Notes: generated by a model from the sequence alone, not told the origin. Positions 33,481-45,239 are shown, counted from the first letter of the stretch. The stretch: DNA of 64,000 nt from Prosopocoilus inquinatus (GCA_036172665.1 CM069870.1:23968001-24032000), one strand, 5' to 3'. Translations and numbers: made by a program.

Positions 33481-34430
33481 TGACATCAGTTTCGGAAACC
33501 TGAAATTTAACATTACCATAATAAATTCGCAACGCCCGTTATGTAAATTTAATGCCTTGGAAAAAATTACCGAAATTGTTAATAAAAATTTACGAAAGTA
33601 GTATGTTCTCGGCCATCATTATTAAAATAATTATAGACCCGGACTGAAATATTTCGGAATTTAATGACTCGAAAGAGAAGATAAAAAAATAATGTGGTAA
33701 ACAACAACATGTCGTGAGCAAAACCCATCCGAACGTCACCGATTTATTTCCGACGTTTACTTGCGTTTATTTATTTATTTATAAATATAATATAATCCGT
33801 GTAGTATTCGGGCAATTCGATTGTCGAAGGACGCAGGTTCTTTATTCGAAAAATTCATAATTATTATGATCGTAAAGATCGCAAATTATGTCGACGTATC
33901 ACACTGTATTGTATTAGTATTTCTCTCCCTGCCGAATTATTTTGGAACCGTAGCTTTTCTGCTTCAAATTATTCCAAAATTTGCTGCACAGAATAAACGT
34001 TTTCACTCTAACCTTCAAGCTATCATTTTAAAATGTGCACTTTTATGTAAACAAATCAATAGTAATGCGAACATTCTGGATAAATTATTTTATAAGTGTA
34101 CATCAATCAATCACATATATAATCAATTATTTTACCATAATTGGATCGGAAGGAAGATCAAAAGGAAATGACTCAATTCAAGCAACGTCTTTAATAACAA
34201 TTTACACACCCGATCAGTATGTGCGCACCTTTAATAACACCCAATGTGTGCGCACCTTTAAATTGGCAGCCAATAAACAAACGATGCCAAAAGTTATTCA
34301 ATCAGTACTTCGAATGGAAAACGATAAAGACTTTACGTAAATAAATATTTGCGAGCAAACTTAAATATTGAAACACCTTTCAAATAATCAAGAGCCTTAC
34401 AGTAATTATTAAAACATAAATTTACTAAAT
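33481..34430. other. Unassigned AT-rich sequence
   Basis: No gene is recognised. The frame at 33821-34171 (116 codons) has no domain and biased composition. GTGTGCGCACCTTTAA-like sequence occurs twice, 27 bp apart, near 34218 and 34245. Confidence 0.4.
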
Positions 34431-34435
34431 AATTC

Positions 34436-34646
34436 GGGCGCCTCCTTCAAACAAACCATCAGGCGCTGAGGACATCGCTAAACGACCGAGTTGCTCCCGG
34501 AGCGTTACAAGTTAATAAAGCAAAACCAGTCGTGCCCCCCCCCCCCTTCCTCTACACAATGTTAGAAAGGAGGGTTTGTACGTATCGGAAACACCATGAC
34601 ATCAATAAGAACCACCCGCGTATACGATAATATAAAGCAAGCCCAA
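34436..34646 (+). repeat. Duplicated block, copy 1 (copy 2 at 35407-35612)
   Basis: Both copies share CAGGCGCTGAGGAYATMGCT, AAACGACCGA, TTGCTCCCGG and a CATGACATCA...AGGAACCA-like stretch ending in CAATAGCG. Copy 1 has a C-run at 34535-34546 where copy 2 has a short insertion. Confidence 0.75.
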
Positions 34647-34772
34647 TAGCGTTTTCGATTGATTGCTCGAACGCACTCTCAGAGTACTCGTATCTGCATC
34701 TTGTTTTAACCTCATGTAAAAACAGAGGATGGAGATACTTTCAGAGTGCCCTAGAATCGTCGAAAACGCAAT
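34647..34772. mobile_element. MITE, second copy of the 31.9 kb family
   Basis: TAGCGTTTTCGATTGATTGC at the left and ATTGCGTTTTCGACGATTCT (minus strand) at the right are inverted ends. The interior shares CGCACTCTCAGAGTACTCGT and CAGAGTGCCCTAGAATC with 31888-32014. The left flank is the duplicated block rather than the repeat array, so this may be a recombination junction. Confidence 0.7.
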
Positions 34773-35245
34773 TAATCTCTTCAAGTTACTTTCTGTTTTC
34801 TATTTGATTTCTTTTTTGTAATTAATTAAATCTATAATGAAAGCTTGAAGAATTTTGAGGTTCAATTCCTTTCCAGTCGGCCAGTTGATCGTGTTTTGTT
34901 TATCATTTATTGGGAATGATTGAAATTCATTATTATTTTAAATTTTTTGTTGTTTCTTGTTTCTTAATCTCATCAAGCTACTTTCTGTTCTTTTTTTAAT
35001 TTGATTTAATTTTTTTGTGAATTAAATTAAATCAATAATGAAAGTTTGAAATATTTTGAGGTTAAGTCTGTTCAGTTCCTTAAGTCGTTAAAGTTCTTTT
35101 GTTTTATTGTATTTTTTTTTAATTATTTTATGTATATTTGTAGCTCGCTTGACATTGAAAAACGATCTGGACTATTGGCTCTAAATGTATTTCAATGTTT
35201 TAGTTTCTCCATCGAAATGATTTTATTATTTTAAAAATTAATTCT
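34773..35245 (+). repeat. Tandem repeat of about 190 bp, block 2
   Basis: Two units (from about 34773 and 34966) carry the same boxes as the block at 31490-32430. Together with the MITE copies this indicates a segmental duplication of roughly 0.6 kb or more. Confidence 0.75.
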
Positions 35246-35406
35246 GGCTTTAGGTGACCCAACACTATAATGGTACCAAAAAAAATCGGCATAAGGCCAT
35301 CGCCGTAATATAATCCGAATCGTATCACGAGTCAACCTCCCTCGAAGGTACTAAACGTCAACCGAAATTGTGTGCCATTCTTCAGATGCTCAAGCCGCGA
35401 AAAAAT

Positions 35407-35612
35407 GAGGCAGCGCCCCCTCCAAACAACACCACCAGGCGCTGAGGATATAGCTAAACGACCGACTTGCTCCCGGCGCATTACAAGTAAATAAAGCAAA
35501 TCGACCCGTGCCTTCGAATATTCGAAGGAAGGGTTTGCACGAATCGCAGACATCATGACATCACCAGGAACCAACCGTGTATATGATGATATAAAGAAAG
35601 CACAATAGCGTT
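35407..35612 (+). repeat. Duplicated block, copy 2
   Basis: This is the partner of 34436-34646, with the same order of boxes and CAATAGCG at the end. Here it is not followed by the MITE. Confidence 0.75.
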
Positions 35613-35759
35613 AAAGATCGAGCGTGAACACAATTTAATCTCTCCATCGCCACCGTCGAGATAACAACTCGCAAAAAACTGTGATTCACATGAACTAGTC
35701 GCGCAAAAAAAGGAGATGGTGCGGCGGCGGCATTTTATGACAATCTCGCCTCTTTAATA

Positions 35760-36326
35760 CAGGGTGTTTGGTTATAGCCTGGACAAATTAAAACTGTAGA
35801 TTCGGGTTACCGATTGAAGTAAAAAAGTTCGTTCCTCCTATTTTTAAAAAATTTCGAAAAGCATCAATTGTTTGGAACCGCTGAACCGTATTTATCACAC
35901 AAGCGCCCATTAAAGTAAATATTCGATATGTTTGTAAATAAGATAACTTGTATTTATTTCAACGTCCTTTGAGGTTTCATCACTGGTAAAATAATGAAAA
36001 TTTATTATACATAATTGCAAGTGAGAAAAATGTAATAATTTCATTCTTTGTGCGTACATTTATTCTGACCTGCACACTTTAAAATCTGTTGGGGGACTGA
36101 CCTTTTATCATTTGCGTTGAAAGATGTAAGAAACAAACCCTCAGCGGAATTTATGGCTTCTGTTTGCAGCATTGGAGAGGTTAATTAGCGGTTTCCAAAC
36201 AATTTTTTTAGATTTTTGTTTCAATTTTTTCTCGAAATCGAAAGCCGCAGCACCCCACCTTTTCTACTCCACATAGTGTCGCCGATACGCTGTATAAAGG
36301 TGTCCAGTCAATTACCTAACACCCTG
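35760..36326. mobile_element. CAGGGTGTTTGG foldback element, complete (567 bp)
   Basis: The left tip CAGGGTGTTTGGTTATAGCC and the right tip (minus strand CAGGGTGTTAGGTAATTGAC) are inverted. A second inverted pair lies inside (ATTGTTTGGAACCGCTGAA near 35869, inverse near 36185). TA flanks both ends (35758-35759 and 36327-36328). It shares an internal box with 27922-28123. There is no coding sequence. Confidence 0.75.
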
Positions 36327-36332
36327 TATAAT

Positions 36333-37896
36333 AACAATCGCTCTATTCTCACGGGAAACTCGAAGTATACCTGCGGATGCTTGCAAAAGATGAGATAATC
36401 ATGTCTAAAAGTAGAAACTCCAGTCAATTTTGTTTATTTAAGGCCGACCACCGGCGATAATCAAACAAATGACTGAGTTGCATTAGGATAATAAAACAGA
36501 GCGTGAGACTATTTGTGTTGTACGAATTTTAATTGTCCAAGAATCACGATACGATGTTAATTTTTGTGTAGGTATAAAATTTTTACAAAGTGAGAGAGAC
36601 AGGTTACCAAAGTAAATATTTATTGGTTGATTGGACACTTGTCTCGGTTATTTGCAAACTTTATACAAGAAACTACAACCGTGTCGCACGCACTCTAGAA
36701 CAATAAATAAAAAATTGCTCGTTATTAATTTTATCAGTTTACCTAAATAAGTAAGTTTTGCTTTTGTTGGTTCCTGCTGATGTCATGATGTTTTCGATTC
36801 GCGCAATCCCTCCTCATGTTGTCAGTTCTGATTTTATTAAAGTGCGACGTATTTGGAGCAGACACAGTCGTTCAATGATATTCCCAACGTCCAATAATAA
36901 AACAAACTCTCTTAATTACGTCCCTAATGCATAACATTAAATTCTGTTTAAGTATTACCGTAATACTTAATCGTAAGAGGTGTGTGCACAAAAGGTTTCC
37001 TGCTCTAAGCGCTGGAATCAAATCGCATCATCGCTTTACAAATTAGTATAATCTGATTCGTAAATGCCATTCGTTTAGTTAATTTACAGCCCGTGTTAAG
37101 ACATATATACTGTATAAACAATCGCTCTATTCCCACGGGAAACTCGAAGTATACCTGCGGATGCTTGCAAAAGATGAGGTAGTCATGTCTAAAAGTAGAA
37201 ACTCCAGGCAATATTGTTTATTTAAGGCCGACCACCGCCGATAATCAAACAAACGCAAAAAATCGGCTGAGTTGCATTACGATAATAAAACAGAGCGTGA
37301 GACCATTTGTGTTGTACGAATTTTAGTTGTCCAAGAACCAAGACACGATGTTATTTTGTGTAGGTATAAAATTTTTACAAAGTGAGAGAGACAGGTTACC
37401 AAAGTAAATATTTATTGGCTGATTGGACAGTTGTCTCGGTTCTTTGCAAACTTTATACAAGAAATTACAACCGTGTCGCACGCACTCCAGAACAATAAAT
37501 AAAAATTGTTCGTTATCACTTTTACCACTTTACCTAAATAAATAAGTTTTGCTTTTGTTGGTTTCTGCTGATGTCACGATGTTTCCGAGTCGCGCAAGCT
37601 CTTATCCCTTCGCCAGTGCTGACTTTATTAGCGTGCGACGTACTTGGAGCATGCACAGTCCTTTAGTGATATCCTCAACGTCCAACAATTAAACAAACTC
37701 TCTTAATTATGCCTCTAATGCATAGCATTAAATTCTTATTCAAGCATTGCCGCATTACTTAATCGTAAGAGGTGTGTGCACAAAAGGCTTCCTGCTCTAA
37801 GCGCTGGAATCAAATCGCGTCATCGCTTTACGAATCAGTATAATCTGATTCGTAAATGCCATTCGTTTAGTTAATTTACAGCCCGTGTTAAGACAT
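36333..37896 (+). repeat. 784 bp tandem duplication, two copies
   Basis: Copy 1 is 36333-37116 and copy 2 is 37117-37896. AACAATCGCTCTATTC begins each, and CAGCCCGTGTTAAGACAT ends each. The copies are highly similar along their length with scattered substitutions and a few small gaps. The minus-strand frame at 37005-37211 crosses the junction and is not a gene. The first copy begins six bases after the TA that closes the foldback element. Confidence 0.95.
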
Positions 37897-38059
37897 TTTA
37901 CGAGAACTAAATTCAGACGTTAAATAAACATGCCGGTATGCCACTCGTAAAACGTAATCGCCTTTTTAATTGTCCAATTAATGGCGATTACATTTCCTCA
38001 GTTCTTCTTTTCGTGAACGTTTCAGTAGCAGGAGGTAGGTAGGTATTTGGCATAAATTA

Positions 38060-38600
38060 TGTGTGCGGGACAGTTTTCTAGCGACACGTAGTCGTAAATT
38101 AATAATCTTTCCTCGTTCGAGCGTACATATAGAGGGTGATTCGTAATAAGTACAGAACGGAATTATATATTTTGTTCGGTTTATTACGAACGAGCGCATG
38201 TGTATTCACATGTTACTGCAGCGTTTTACGTTTGCCACCTAGTCTGCATTTAATCGAATAAAATATATAATTCCGATCCCTATTAATAATGATTTTACCC
38301 GTGAGGAATGTACTTACTAACACAGTGGTTCCTAAACTGTACTCCGCGGGACGATATAAATTAACTGGCGGGACAGTTTTTTCTAGCGACACGTAATCGT
38401 AAATTAATAATCATTCCTTGCTTGAGCATAGGTACAGGGTGATTTATAATAAGTATTCGTACATTAGGGGCGCATGTACTAAGACAGTGGTTCCCAAACT
38501 TTGACTCTTCAAGGGCTCCGCAATTGATTCTCAAGGGCTCCATCTGCCGAAATTTTGAAGATGAGAAAAGCCCTCAATAAATATATATTTCCCAGTGTTG
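38060..38600 (+). repeat. Repeated GGGACAG...CGACACGTA block and two hAT-like left ends
   Basis: GGGACAGTTTTCTAGCGACA, CGTAGTCGTAAATTAATAAT and a GGGTGATTYRTAATAAGTA end occur at 38067-38155 and again at 38369-38460. CAGTGGTTCCTAAACTGTAC at 38323 and CAGTGGTTCCCAAACTTTGA at 38484 look like left ends of hAT elements. No right ends were found. Confidence 0.6.
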
Positions 38601-39290
38601 CCAACTCACCAAGTTTCAATCTTCTTACCTACTTTCTAAAAAAAAATCTATTATTGCCTTCAAAATCGCATCAAATCCCGATTTGATACCCAATGGTAAT
38701 AAATAAGAAAAAATAAAACTGAAGACTAGTAAAAGCCGTCATTATTATTACAAAGAAACAAATTAATTTTTTCCAAAATAATGCGACCGTCGTATTTTAC
38801 TTTCTGAGTTTGAAATTCGTCCTCGAATATTTCTGTCGCTTCCTAGAATTCTTTGTCGTCATTGCAGTCACTGTTTGATGAAAGAATGTCTCCCGATAAT
38901 TTCAAATTAATCAATCTTTTTGATTTTTGTTTATTTTCTACACTTTCTGAAACATAATCCTTTTTTCCCGTAAATATTACGATCGTCATTTGTTCTTGTT
39001 CTTTGATTTAATTTTGGTTCTTTTCCTGTTAAAGTCGTCATTTTTTCCATTTTCGTCGTGCTTACGTTCCTTCGGGAGACGAAAATGTTCTTTTTATTTT
39101 AATTTTTGTGTGAAATTCAATAATCTAAATTTTTTTTAAACTACTCCCGCTTTGCATTGCATTTTACAAATTTTAATTTTGCAAGTGTTGTTATTTGTCT
39201 CTCTTTGTCTTCGTCTCTTTTTCATGGGAACAACTAATTATATTTTTTGAGAGACTTTAAATCTATAATGCGTTTCTAGTTTTTTTTTTT
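38601..39290. other. Unassigned AT-rich sequence leading into the tandem array
   Basis: No gene is recognised. Short boxes such as CGTCATTTGTTC and GTTTCTT already resemble the tandem units downstream, so this may be a decayed part of the array. Confidence 0.4.
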
Positions 39291-40700
39291 TAAATAATTA
39301 TCATCTTTGGTTTTTCTTAGTTTCGTTAAAATTTTTATCTATCTATTCATTTATTTATTTTTTATTTTTATCAACACAAACAATTTTATTTTATTTTTTC
39401 GTTTTAATGGTTTAGAATTTTTTTGAAACTTAAGAATTGCTATTTGTTTAGAAACTTTATTTTATCATTTTCAACAATCGTCATTTGTTTCTGTTACTTA
39501 TGTCAAAATTTATATTTACTTACTTATTTTTTATTTGATTCATCACAGACGATTTTATTTTAATTTTATTTTATGGTTTTAATTATTTACCATTTTTCAG
39601 AAACTTAATAATTGTAATTTGTTTAGAACCTTTAATTTTTCCTTTACAACTGTGCTTTTTTTATAACGATCGTCATTTGTTTCTTTTACTTTCATCAAAA
39701 TTTTTATTTATTTAATTATTTATCTTTTATTTGATTCATCACAAATGATTTTATTTTAATTTTATTTTTTGATTTTAATTATTTTCAATTTTTTAGAAAC
39801 TTAATAATTGTAATTTGTTTAGAAACTTTAATTTTTCCTTTTCAACTGTGCTTTTTTTATAACGATCGTCATTTGTTTCTTTTACTTTCATCAAAATTTT
39901 TATTTATTTAATTATTTATCTTTTATTTGATTCATCACAAATGATTTTATTTTAGTTTTATTTTTTGATTTTAATTATTTTAAATTTGTTAGAAACTTAA
40001 TAATTGTAATTTGTTTAGAAACTTCAATTTTTCCTTTTCAACTGTGCTTTTTTTATAACGACGATCATTTGTTTTTCTTACTTTCATTAAAAATTTATTC
40101 AATTATTTATCTTTTATTTGATTCATCACAAACGATTTTATGTTAATTTTATTTTTTGATTTTAATTATTTGAAATATTTCAGAAACTTAATACAAAATT
40201 GTAATAATTTTGGAAATTTTAATTTTTCCCTTTTTAACTGTGATTTCTTTTATAACGATCATCATTTGTTTTTCTTACTTTAATCAATTTTTTTATTTAT
40301 TTAATTATATATTTTTTGCTTGATTCATCACAAACAATTTTATTTTAATTTTATTTTTTGGTTTTAATTATTTACAATTTTTCAGAAATTTAATAATTGT
40401 AATTTGTTTAGAAACTTTACTTTTTTCCTTTTGAACTGTGCCTTTTTTATGATTGTCATTTGTTTTTGTTACTACTTTCATTAAATTTTTTATCTATATA
40501 TTTATTTTGGATCATCACAAATATTTTTATTTGTATATTTGCTTTTAATTTTTTTACAAATTTTCAACTACTTAGTAATTGTAACTTGTTTAAAAACTTA
40601 AATTTCTTTCTTTTTAACGGTGTCTTTTTATAACGATCGTCATTTGTTTTTCTTGTTTCCATCAAAATTTTTATTTATTTTTACAGAGATTTCGATTTCA
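39290..40700 (+). repeat. Tandem array, about 195 bp unit, six to seven copies
   Basis: GATTCATCACAAAYGATTTT recurs at 39537, 39733, 39929, 40120 and 40322, with a variant at 40510; spacing is 188-202 bp. Each unit also carries TAATAATTGTAATTTGTTTA, CCTTTTCAACTGTGC and ATAACGATCGTCATTTGTTT. The middle units are the most alike and the outer ones diverge. Confidence 0.9.
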
Positions 40701-42290
40701 CTTTTATTTTTTTACTTTTGCTTATCGGTTTATCCTGTCTCTTTTTCTACTACCGACCCCCCTCCCCCCCGCAAACTGTTTTAATTTATTTTATTCTCTT
40801 TTCCGTTTCGTCATTCGTAAATTTTGTAATTTTTTTTTGTTCAATACGGTGCGGACACAGAACGTAAGAAAAACTTTAATGAGCGGTAAATGTTATGTCA
40901 TGTTCAAGGCGTAAATAGTTTTTGACTCATTACTTGATCTTTTGTCTGCCTTCAGCCATCTCTCTAGCACATTGATCTTACGTTCTCTTGGACATACCAA
41001 TGCACAGCCGAATGTTCTATCGGATCACCTATTATTTTACACCTTGTTCAAAAAATGCAAAAAAATGTCTCTTAGTTCAAAATTCAAAAGTAAGTATTTT
41101 ACAAGGGATCAAATAATATAGGATTTTCTAAACTTTAATTCGATTACCTAACTTATTAATTATTAATTTTTAAATTTATGTGAATCATTTCTTACATGCG
41201 CATAACAAGTCTGCCCGCATTATCTAATTTTTCATCAGAAAGGCACAAGTTCAAGGTAAACGCTTGTGTTTTCTTTGTTTTTTTTTTCTTGTCTCGACAG
41301 TTCATAGCTGTTGTGACGCAGTACAGTTATTTCAGCGACCACCAACCAATTTGCATATAAATATTCTCTTTTATGTTAAAAACTATGCATATTAGACCCC
41401 CTAGGTCTAGAGTTTTTTGCTTTGGATCTTCGAGTACTATTCGTGGTTAACTTATTTTGAATCACCCTGTATTTATTCCAGAAGATTTTTTAAGGCCACT
41501 TTTAACCGAGAGTAAATAATTTTTAACTATATAGCCGCATTAGTAGTAGGTAAAATATTATGAAAATACACAATAATTTATGGTATTCATAAACTTCATA
41601 TGCCAGAAGGCCATTGTATTTTCTTTTTACTTGTAATTTTTCGAGTTTTTAATTCCGTTATTTATTCTTAAATTATTCATAGACGAACGATAGACGCAAG
41701 TACATACAACGTTCATCCAAAATCCAAATCCAGTCGAGTCGAGAATCGTCGTAACTCCCAACCCCCAACCCCCTGGACACGCTGGAATGCTACTTGAATA
41801 TTTTGACTACTCGACGGGGGGGCTCCGAACTTAATCATTCGTTTCTAATACTCGTTTCTTTTTGTAGCATAGGCAACATCGTGTTGTTCCTCTCGTTATA
41901 TAAAACATAATCTACGAATACAATGGAAAGCCATCTCCGTGGTCGTTTCTTTTTTATTGTTTCAAATGAAACAAAATCAAAACAGATATTTTAATTGGCC
42001 CCCCCGAATAGAACGGCCGGGCCTTTACAAAAATAAAGAAACCTATTTAGTGATTCTATTTTTTTTTAATTGAAGTAATAATCGATTTTAAAACTCGACT
42101 GTAAAATTATTTCAACGGTACTTGTAAGTACCTAATTCGCAGGTCAAAATGGAGTTTCAAATGAAGAAAATCAGTAAGCGTGACGCTTAGAGATAAGTAC
42201 GAAACGGGCATTGTGTATTATTATTATTGTTATTATTATTTCTCGTGTCGGAAGCGTTTCGTTGTGTGAATAAAATTAATAAATAAATAA
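40701..42290. other. Unassigned sequence
   Basis: No gene is recognised. A CAGGGTGATTC-type right end (GGTTAACTTATTTTGAATCA followed by CCCTGTA) lies at 41443-41472. A (TTA)n stretch lies near 42219-42240. Confidence 0.4.
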
Positions 42291-42873
42291 AACGTCATGA
42301 CCGCTGAATGAATCACCGACCGGCCCGATAGAATCTGTGCGCGGTTTTCTAAATGTGGAAAACATTTATCTAGCGTGTAATTTTTAATTAAAAACTTTGC
42401 AAGTTGTAAATAAATAGTTTCGAAGGATATTGAAGGTCAATCGGAAATTTGCGGCGGCGTACATCAGCTTAAATCGATGGATGATCCGAGAGCGGACAAA
42501 TAAAGCCACGAGCGTGTGAGACACGTTCGATTCAATGCGGTTTACACCTTAAAATGTCCGCACACTAATAACAACAATTTAAGCCATAATCATAATCAGG
42601 CAAACGTGCTGCTTTTGTTGAGGAAAATCTTCCTCTCGAACCTTGGCACAATAGTCAGCGAGTTGTTATTATTACCATCTTCCGCTGCTAAATTAATTTT
42701 TACTTTATTTTTTTTGATACTATTTAATAAGCAATTAAGGTTGCCAGTAATTTTCTGGTGCTGACAGATCGTAAAAAAAATGAGCGACTACCTAACCGAT
42801 TTCTAAACAGTAATTATCACGCTTAACCATTCGAAAATTTTGTATAACTAAGTTATTATAATAACTGTTACAA
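42291..42873. other. Single-copy GC-richer stretch
   Basis: The part 42300-42560 (CACCGACCGGCCCGATAG, GCGGCGGCGTACATCAGC, GATGATCCGAGAGCGG) is less AT-rich than its surroundings and unrelated to the repeats here. A regulatory element is possible but unproven. The frame at 42516-42764 has no domain. Confidence 0.3.
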
Positions 42874-43798
42874 CTAACTTACAGAGCTGGGGTACTGATT
42901 ACCAAATTTTACTGCAAGTACTGATTAATTTTAGTAATTGAAGTTCTTTACTCTCAGTACTTTTGAATTTGCGTTACTGGTATTTGACTTTAAGTACCAC
43001 TCGCAAAGTACTGGTACTGGGTACTGGTCGGTACATTATCTATAATAAGTAATACTGCATACTTCGAAATGTACTTAAAACTTTTCAAGTACTGCACGTA
43101 CTGTAAAAGTTACCTGCATGTAAAATTTTTCTTTTGCAAAGCTGTACTAAATATTTCTTTACGTCAAACTGTGAACTTTTTTTTTCGTTTATTTATTTTC
43201 TATTCGATTTAATAATACTGATATTCAAATAATATAAATTTGACTAAATAAGCTTCAAATAATGTTGTTTAAAGAATCTAAAAATCACAAAAAGCTATGA
43301 AGCTAGAGTCCACATTTTTAGAAAATTTGTGTATACCATTAAATGTTAAACAAAAATTTTCAAAAGAAATGGATCCTCACTTCATGTCGATAAGTTTTTC
43401 GTTTTACCTCTGTAAAACAGTTTTGAGCAACACTGCGGTTTGAAATTATCTCATTTCATGACATTTTAATTTCACACATTTTAACAGAACGTGCTGATTT
43501 TTGTTGAGCAAGTTCTAAGATTTGGCTTTCATGTTACAAATAAAAAATAATTACAATTAAATCCTTTTATTACCCACCTTACATTTCGGAGCTTTAATGA
43601 AATAAAAAAATGTTATAAGCTTTCTATCTTGGTATTATTGTATTAATATTTAACTTTATTTTTAGTTATTTTTATTTTGTTTATATTTGTTTACGAGTTT
43701 AATGATAATACAAAAGAAAGAAAACAAAATAATAATTATAAATAAATAAGTACAAAGTTTTTTTAATCTCAAACCGGACAGAAAAATGAAGGGAAACA

Positions 43799-43840
43799 CA
43801 CTCAACGTTTCGCTATAGATTTATAGCTTCGTCAGGAGTG
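43799..43840 (-). ncRNA. Hammerhead-ribozyme-like motif of the Penelope-like element
   Basis: On the minus strand: CACTC (stem I), CTGACGA (canonical core), one extra A, GCTATA-AATC-TATAGC (perfect stem II), GAAA, CGTT, GAGTG (stem I). Stem III would be a single C-G pair, as in the minimal motifs reported for Penelope-like elements that are thought to act as dimers. The extra A between the core and stem II is the one departure from the textbook fold. Cleavage would follow the TT before GAGTG. Confidence 0.75.
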
Positions 43841-44008
43841 AAAAAAAAGTAAATAAACAAGTTGTCAAGAGAAACAAGTCGTCAAGAGAAACGAAAAGGT
43901 AAGATGATTTTAAACTAAAATACGAGTTGTCCGGAATAAAGAGAAAAGTAACTAGAACTAAATTAAGACTAATTTTTTTTTTTTTTTTTAATTAATTAAT
44001 TGACAGAT

Positions 44009-44740
44009 CTATATCCTGTTTAAAGAGTCTAGAAAACTACAAAATATGTCATTTAAATTTTCAAAGTCCGTATGTTTATTGATAGAATTTGGAGACATTT
44101 TAATTTTACACATTTCTATGAAACGTCTTTTAAACATATTAGATTCACTGTACAAAATGTCAATATTATCAAAATCAAAATTATGATTATTTACTAATGA
44201 ATGCTCTACAAGCATTGAATGATTTTGATTATTTTTTTGAATATGATATTTATGTTGGTCTAAACGTTTTCTTAAATTTTGGCTCGTTTCACCTATATAA
44301 ACAGAATTAAATTTGAACATTTGATTTCATAAACCACGTTAGGTTGTTTTAATTTCGGTATTTTGGTTTTTAAATTCGAAAAAATTAAATTAAAATTATT
44401 CACAGATTTACTGGCTAAAATTAAATTATGTTTTTTGAAAATGTGTTTAAATGTATTGTGTAATGGTTCAATATAAGGCAAAGATATGTATTTATGGTTC
44501 GAAGTTTGTCTAATGTTATTAGAGACATTTGTATTTTGTAAGTATTTAATACGATTTTTAATTACTGATTCAATAAGATTTATTGGATAAGAATTTTGAA
44601 TAAGAGTTTTCTTTATTAAATTTAAGTTATCATAAATGAAAACTTTATCAGAAAGTAAAATAGCTCGATCAGTTAATGAAATAATAGTTGAAATTTTATA
44701 ATTTTTGGGTGTCCGATTACAATAATTTTTTGATTTACCT
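44009..44740 (-). pseudogene. Penelope-like protein: linker and GIY-YIG endonuclease, frameshifted
   Basis: The frame is open on the minus strand from 44740 and includes ISLTDRAILLSD, NLIKKTLIQNSYPINLIE and VVYEIKC. About 44308 a single missing base shifts the frame, and the protein continues as NSVYIGETSQNLRKRLDQHK to the stop at 44009. VVY, then YIG, the Arg of the R..L..H segment and a later Glu (RFIEMCKI) are the conserved GIY-YIG features. The family usually has a Cys just before this point; it falls at the deleted base. In the family this nuclease nicks DNA for target-primed reverse transcription. The copy is dead as it stands. Confidence 0.85.
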
Positions 44741-45239
44741 TAAAAGTTGTTTTCCTTATGTGATTTAACTTTTCATCTCCACATAAAATTAAAAACATAA
44801 TTTCATAAGCAAAACAATTTATTGTACTTACTAGGAATTGTACCGGCCAGTATTAATTTAAATGCAAATCGTTGAAATTATTTTATCCAATACAAACACA
44901 ATTCAAAATCTACGAAATAAGCAAACAGACAGCGATTTGAATATTATGACTTCAGTTATTAACAAAAATTGTATTAATAAAACTGCTAGTTTCAGTACCA
45001 TAAAATACTGCAAGTACATTAAAGTACTGTAAGTATTATAAAGTACTGCAAGTACTGCAAAGAGTACATATTTGATACTAGTACTGGAATTTCTCTATTT
45101 TCAGTAAAATACTTAGTACTTTAAGTACTTCAGACAAGTACTGGTACTGAAACTGAATTTCAAACAAAAATTTCTGGTTACTGGATACTGAGTACTGCCA
45201 GTACTTTGTCGCGGTACTTGCAACAGCTCTGCTAACTTT

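Larger units (their letters stand above)
43790..44745 (-). mobile_element. Penelope-like element, 3' part
   Basis: The minus strand holds, in order, the region downstream of the reverse transcriptase, a GIY-YIG endonuclease domain, a short 3' region and a hammerhead-like motif at 43799-43840. This order is that of Penelope-like elements, whose terminal repeats are known to carry hammerhead motifs. The reverse transcriptase proper is missing, consistent with 5' truncation near 44745. Confidence 0.85.
42882..45231. mobile_element. hAT-type element with AGTACT-rich ends (2350 bp, with nested insertion)
   Basis: The left end CAGAGCTGGGGTACTGATTA and the right end (minus strand CAGAGCTGTTGCAAGTACCG) are inverted. 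CTAACTTA at 42874-42881 and CTAACTTT at 45232-45239 form a 7/8 target duplication. Both subterminal zones (to about 43105 and from about 44995) are packed with AAGTACTG/CAGTACTT boxes, which are self-complementary. No hAT transposase is visible. A Penelope-like fragment sits inside. Confidence 0.8.
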
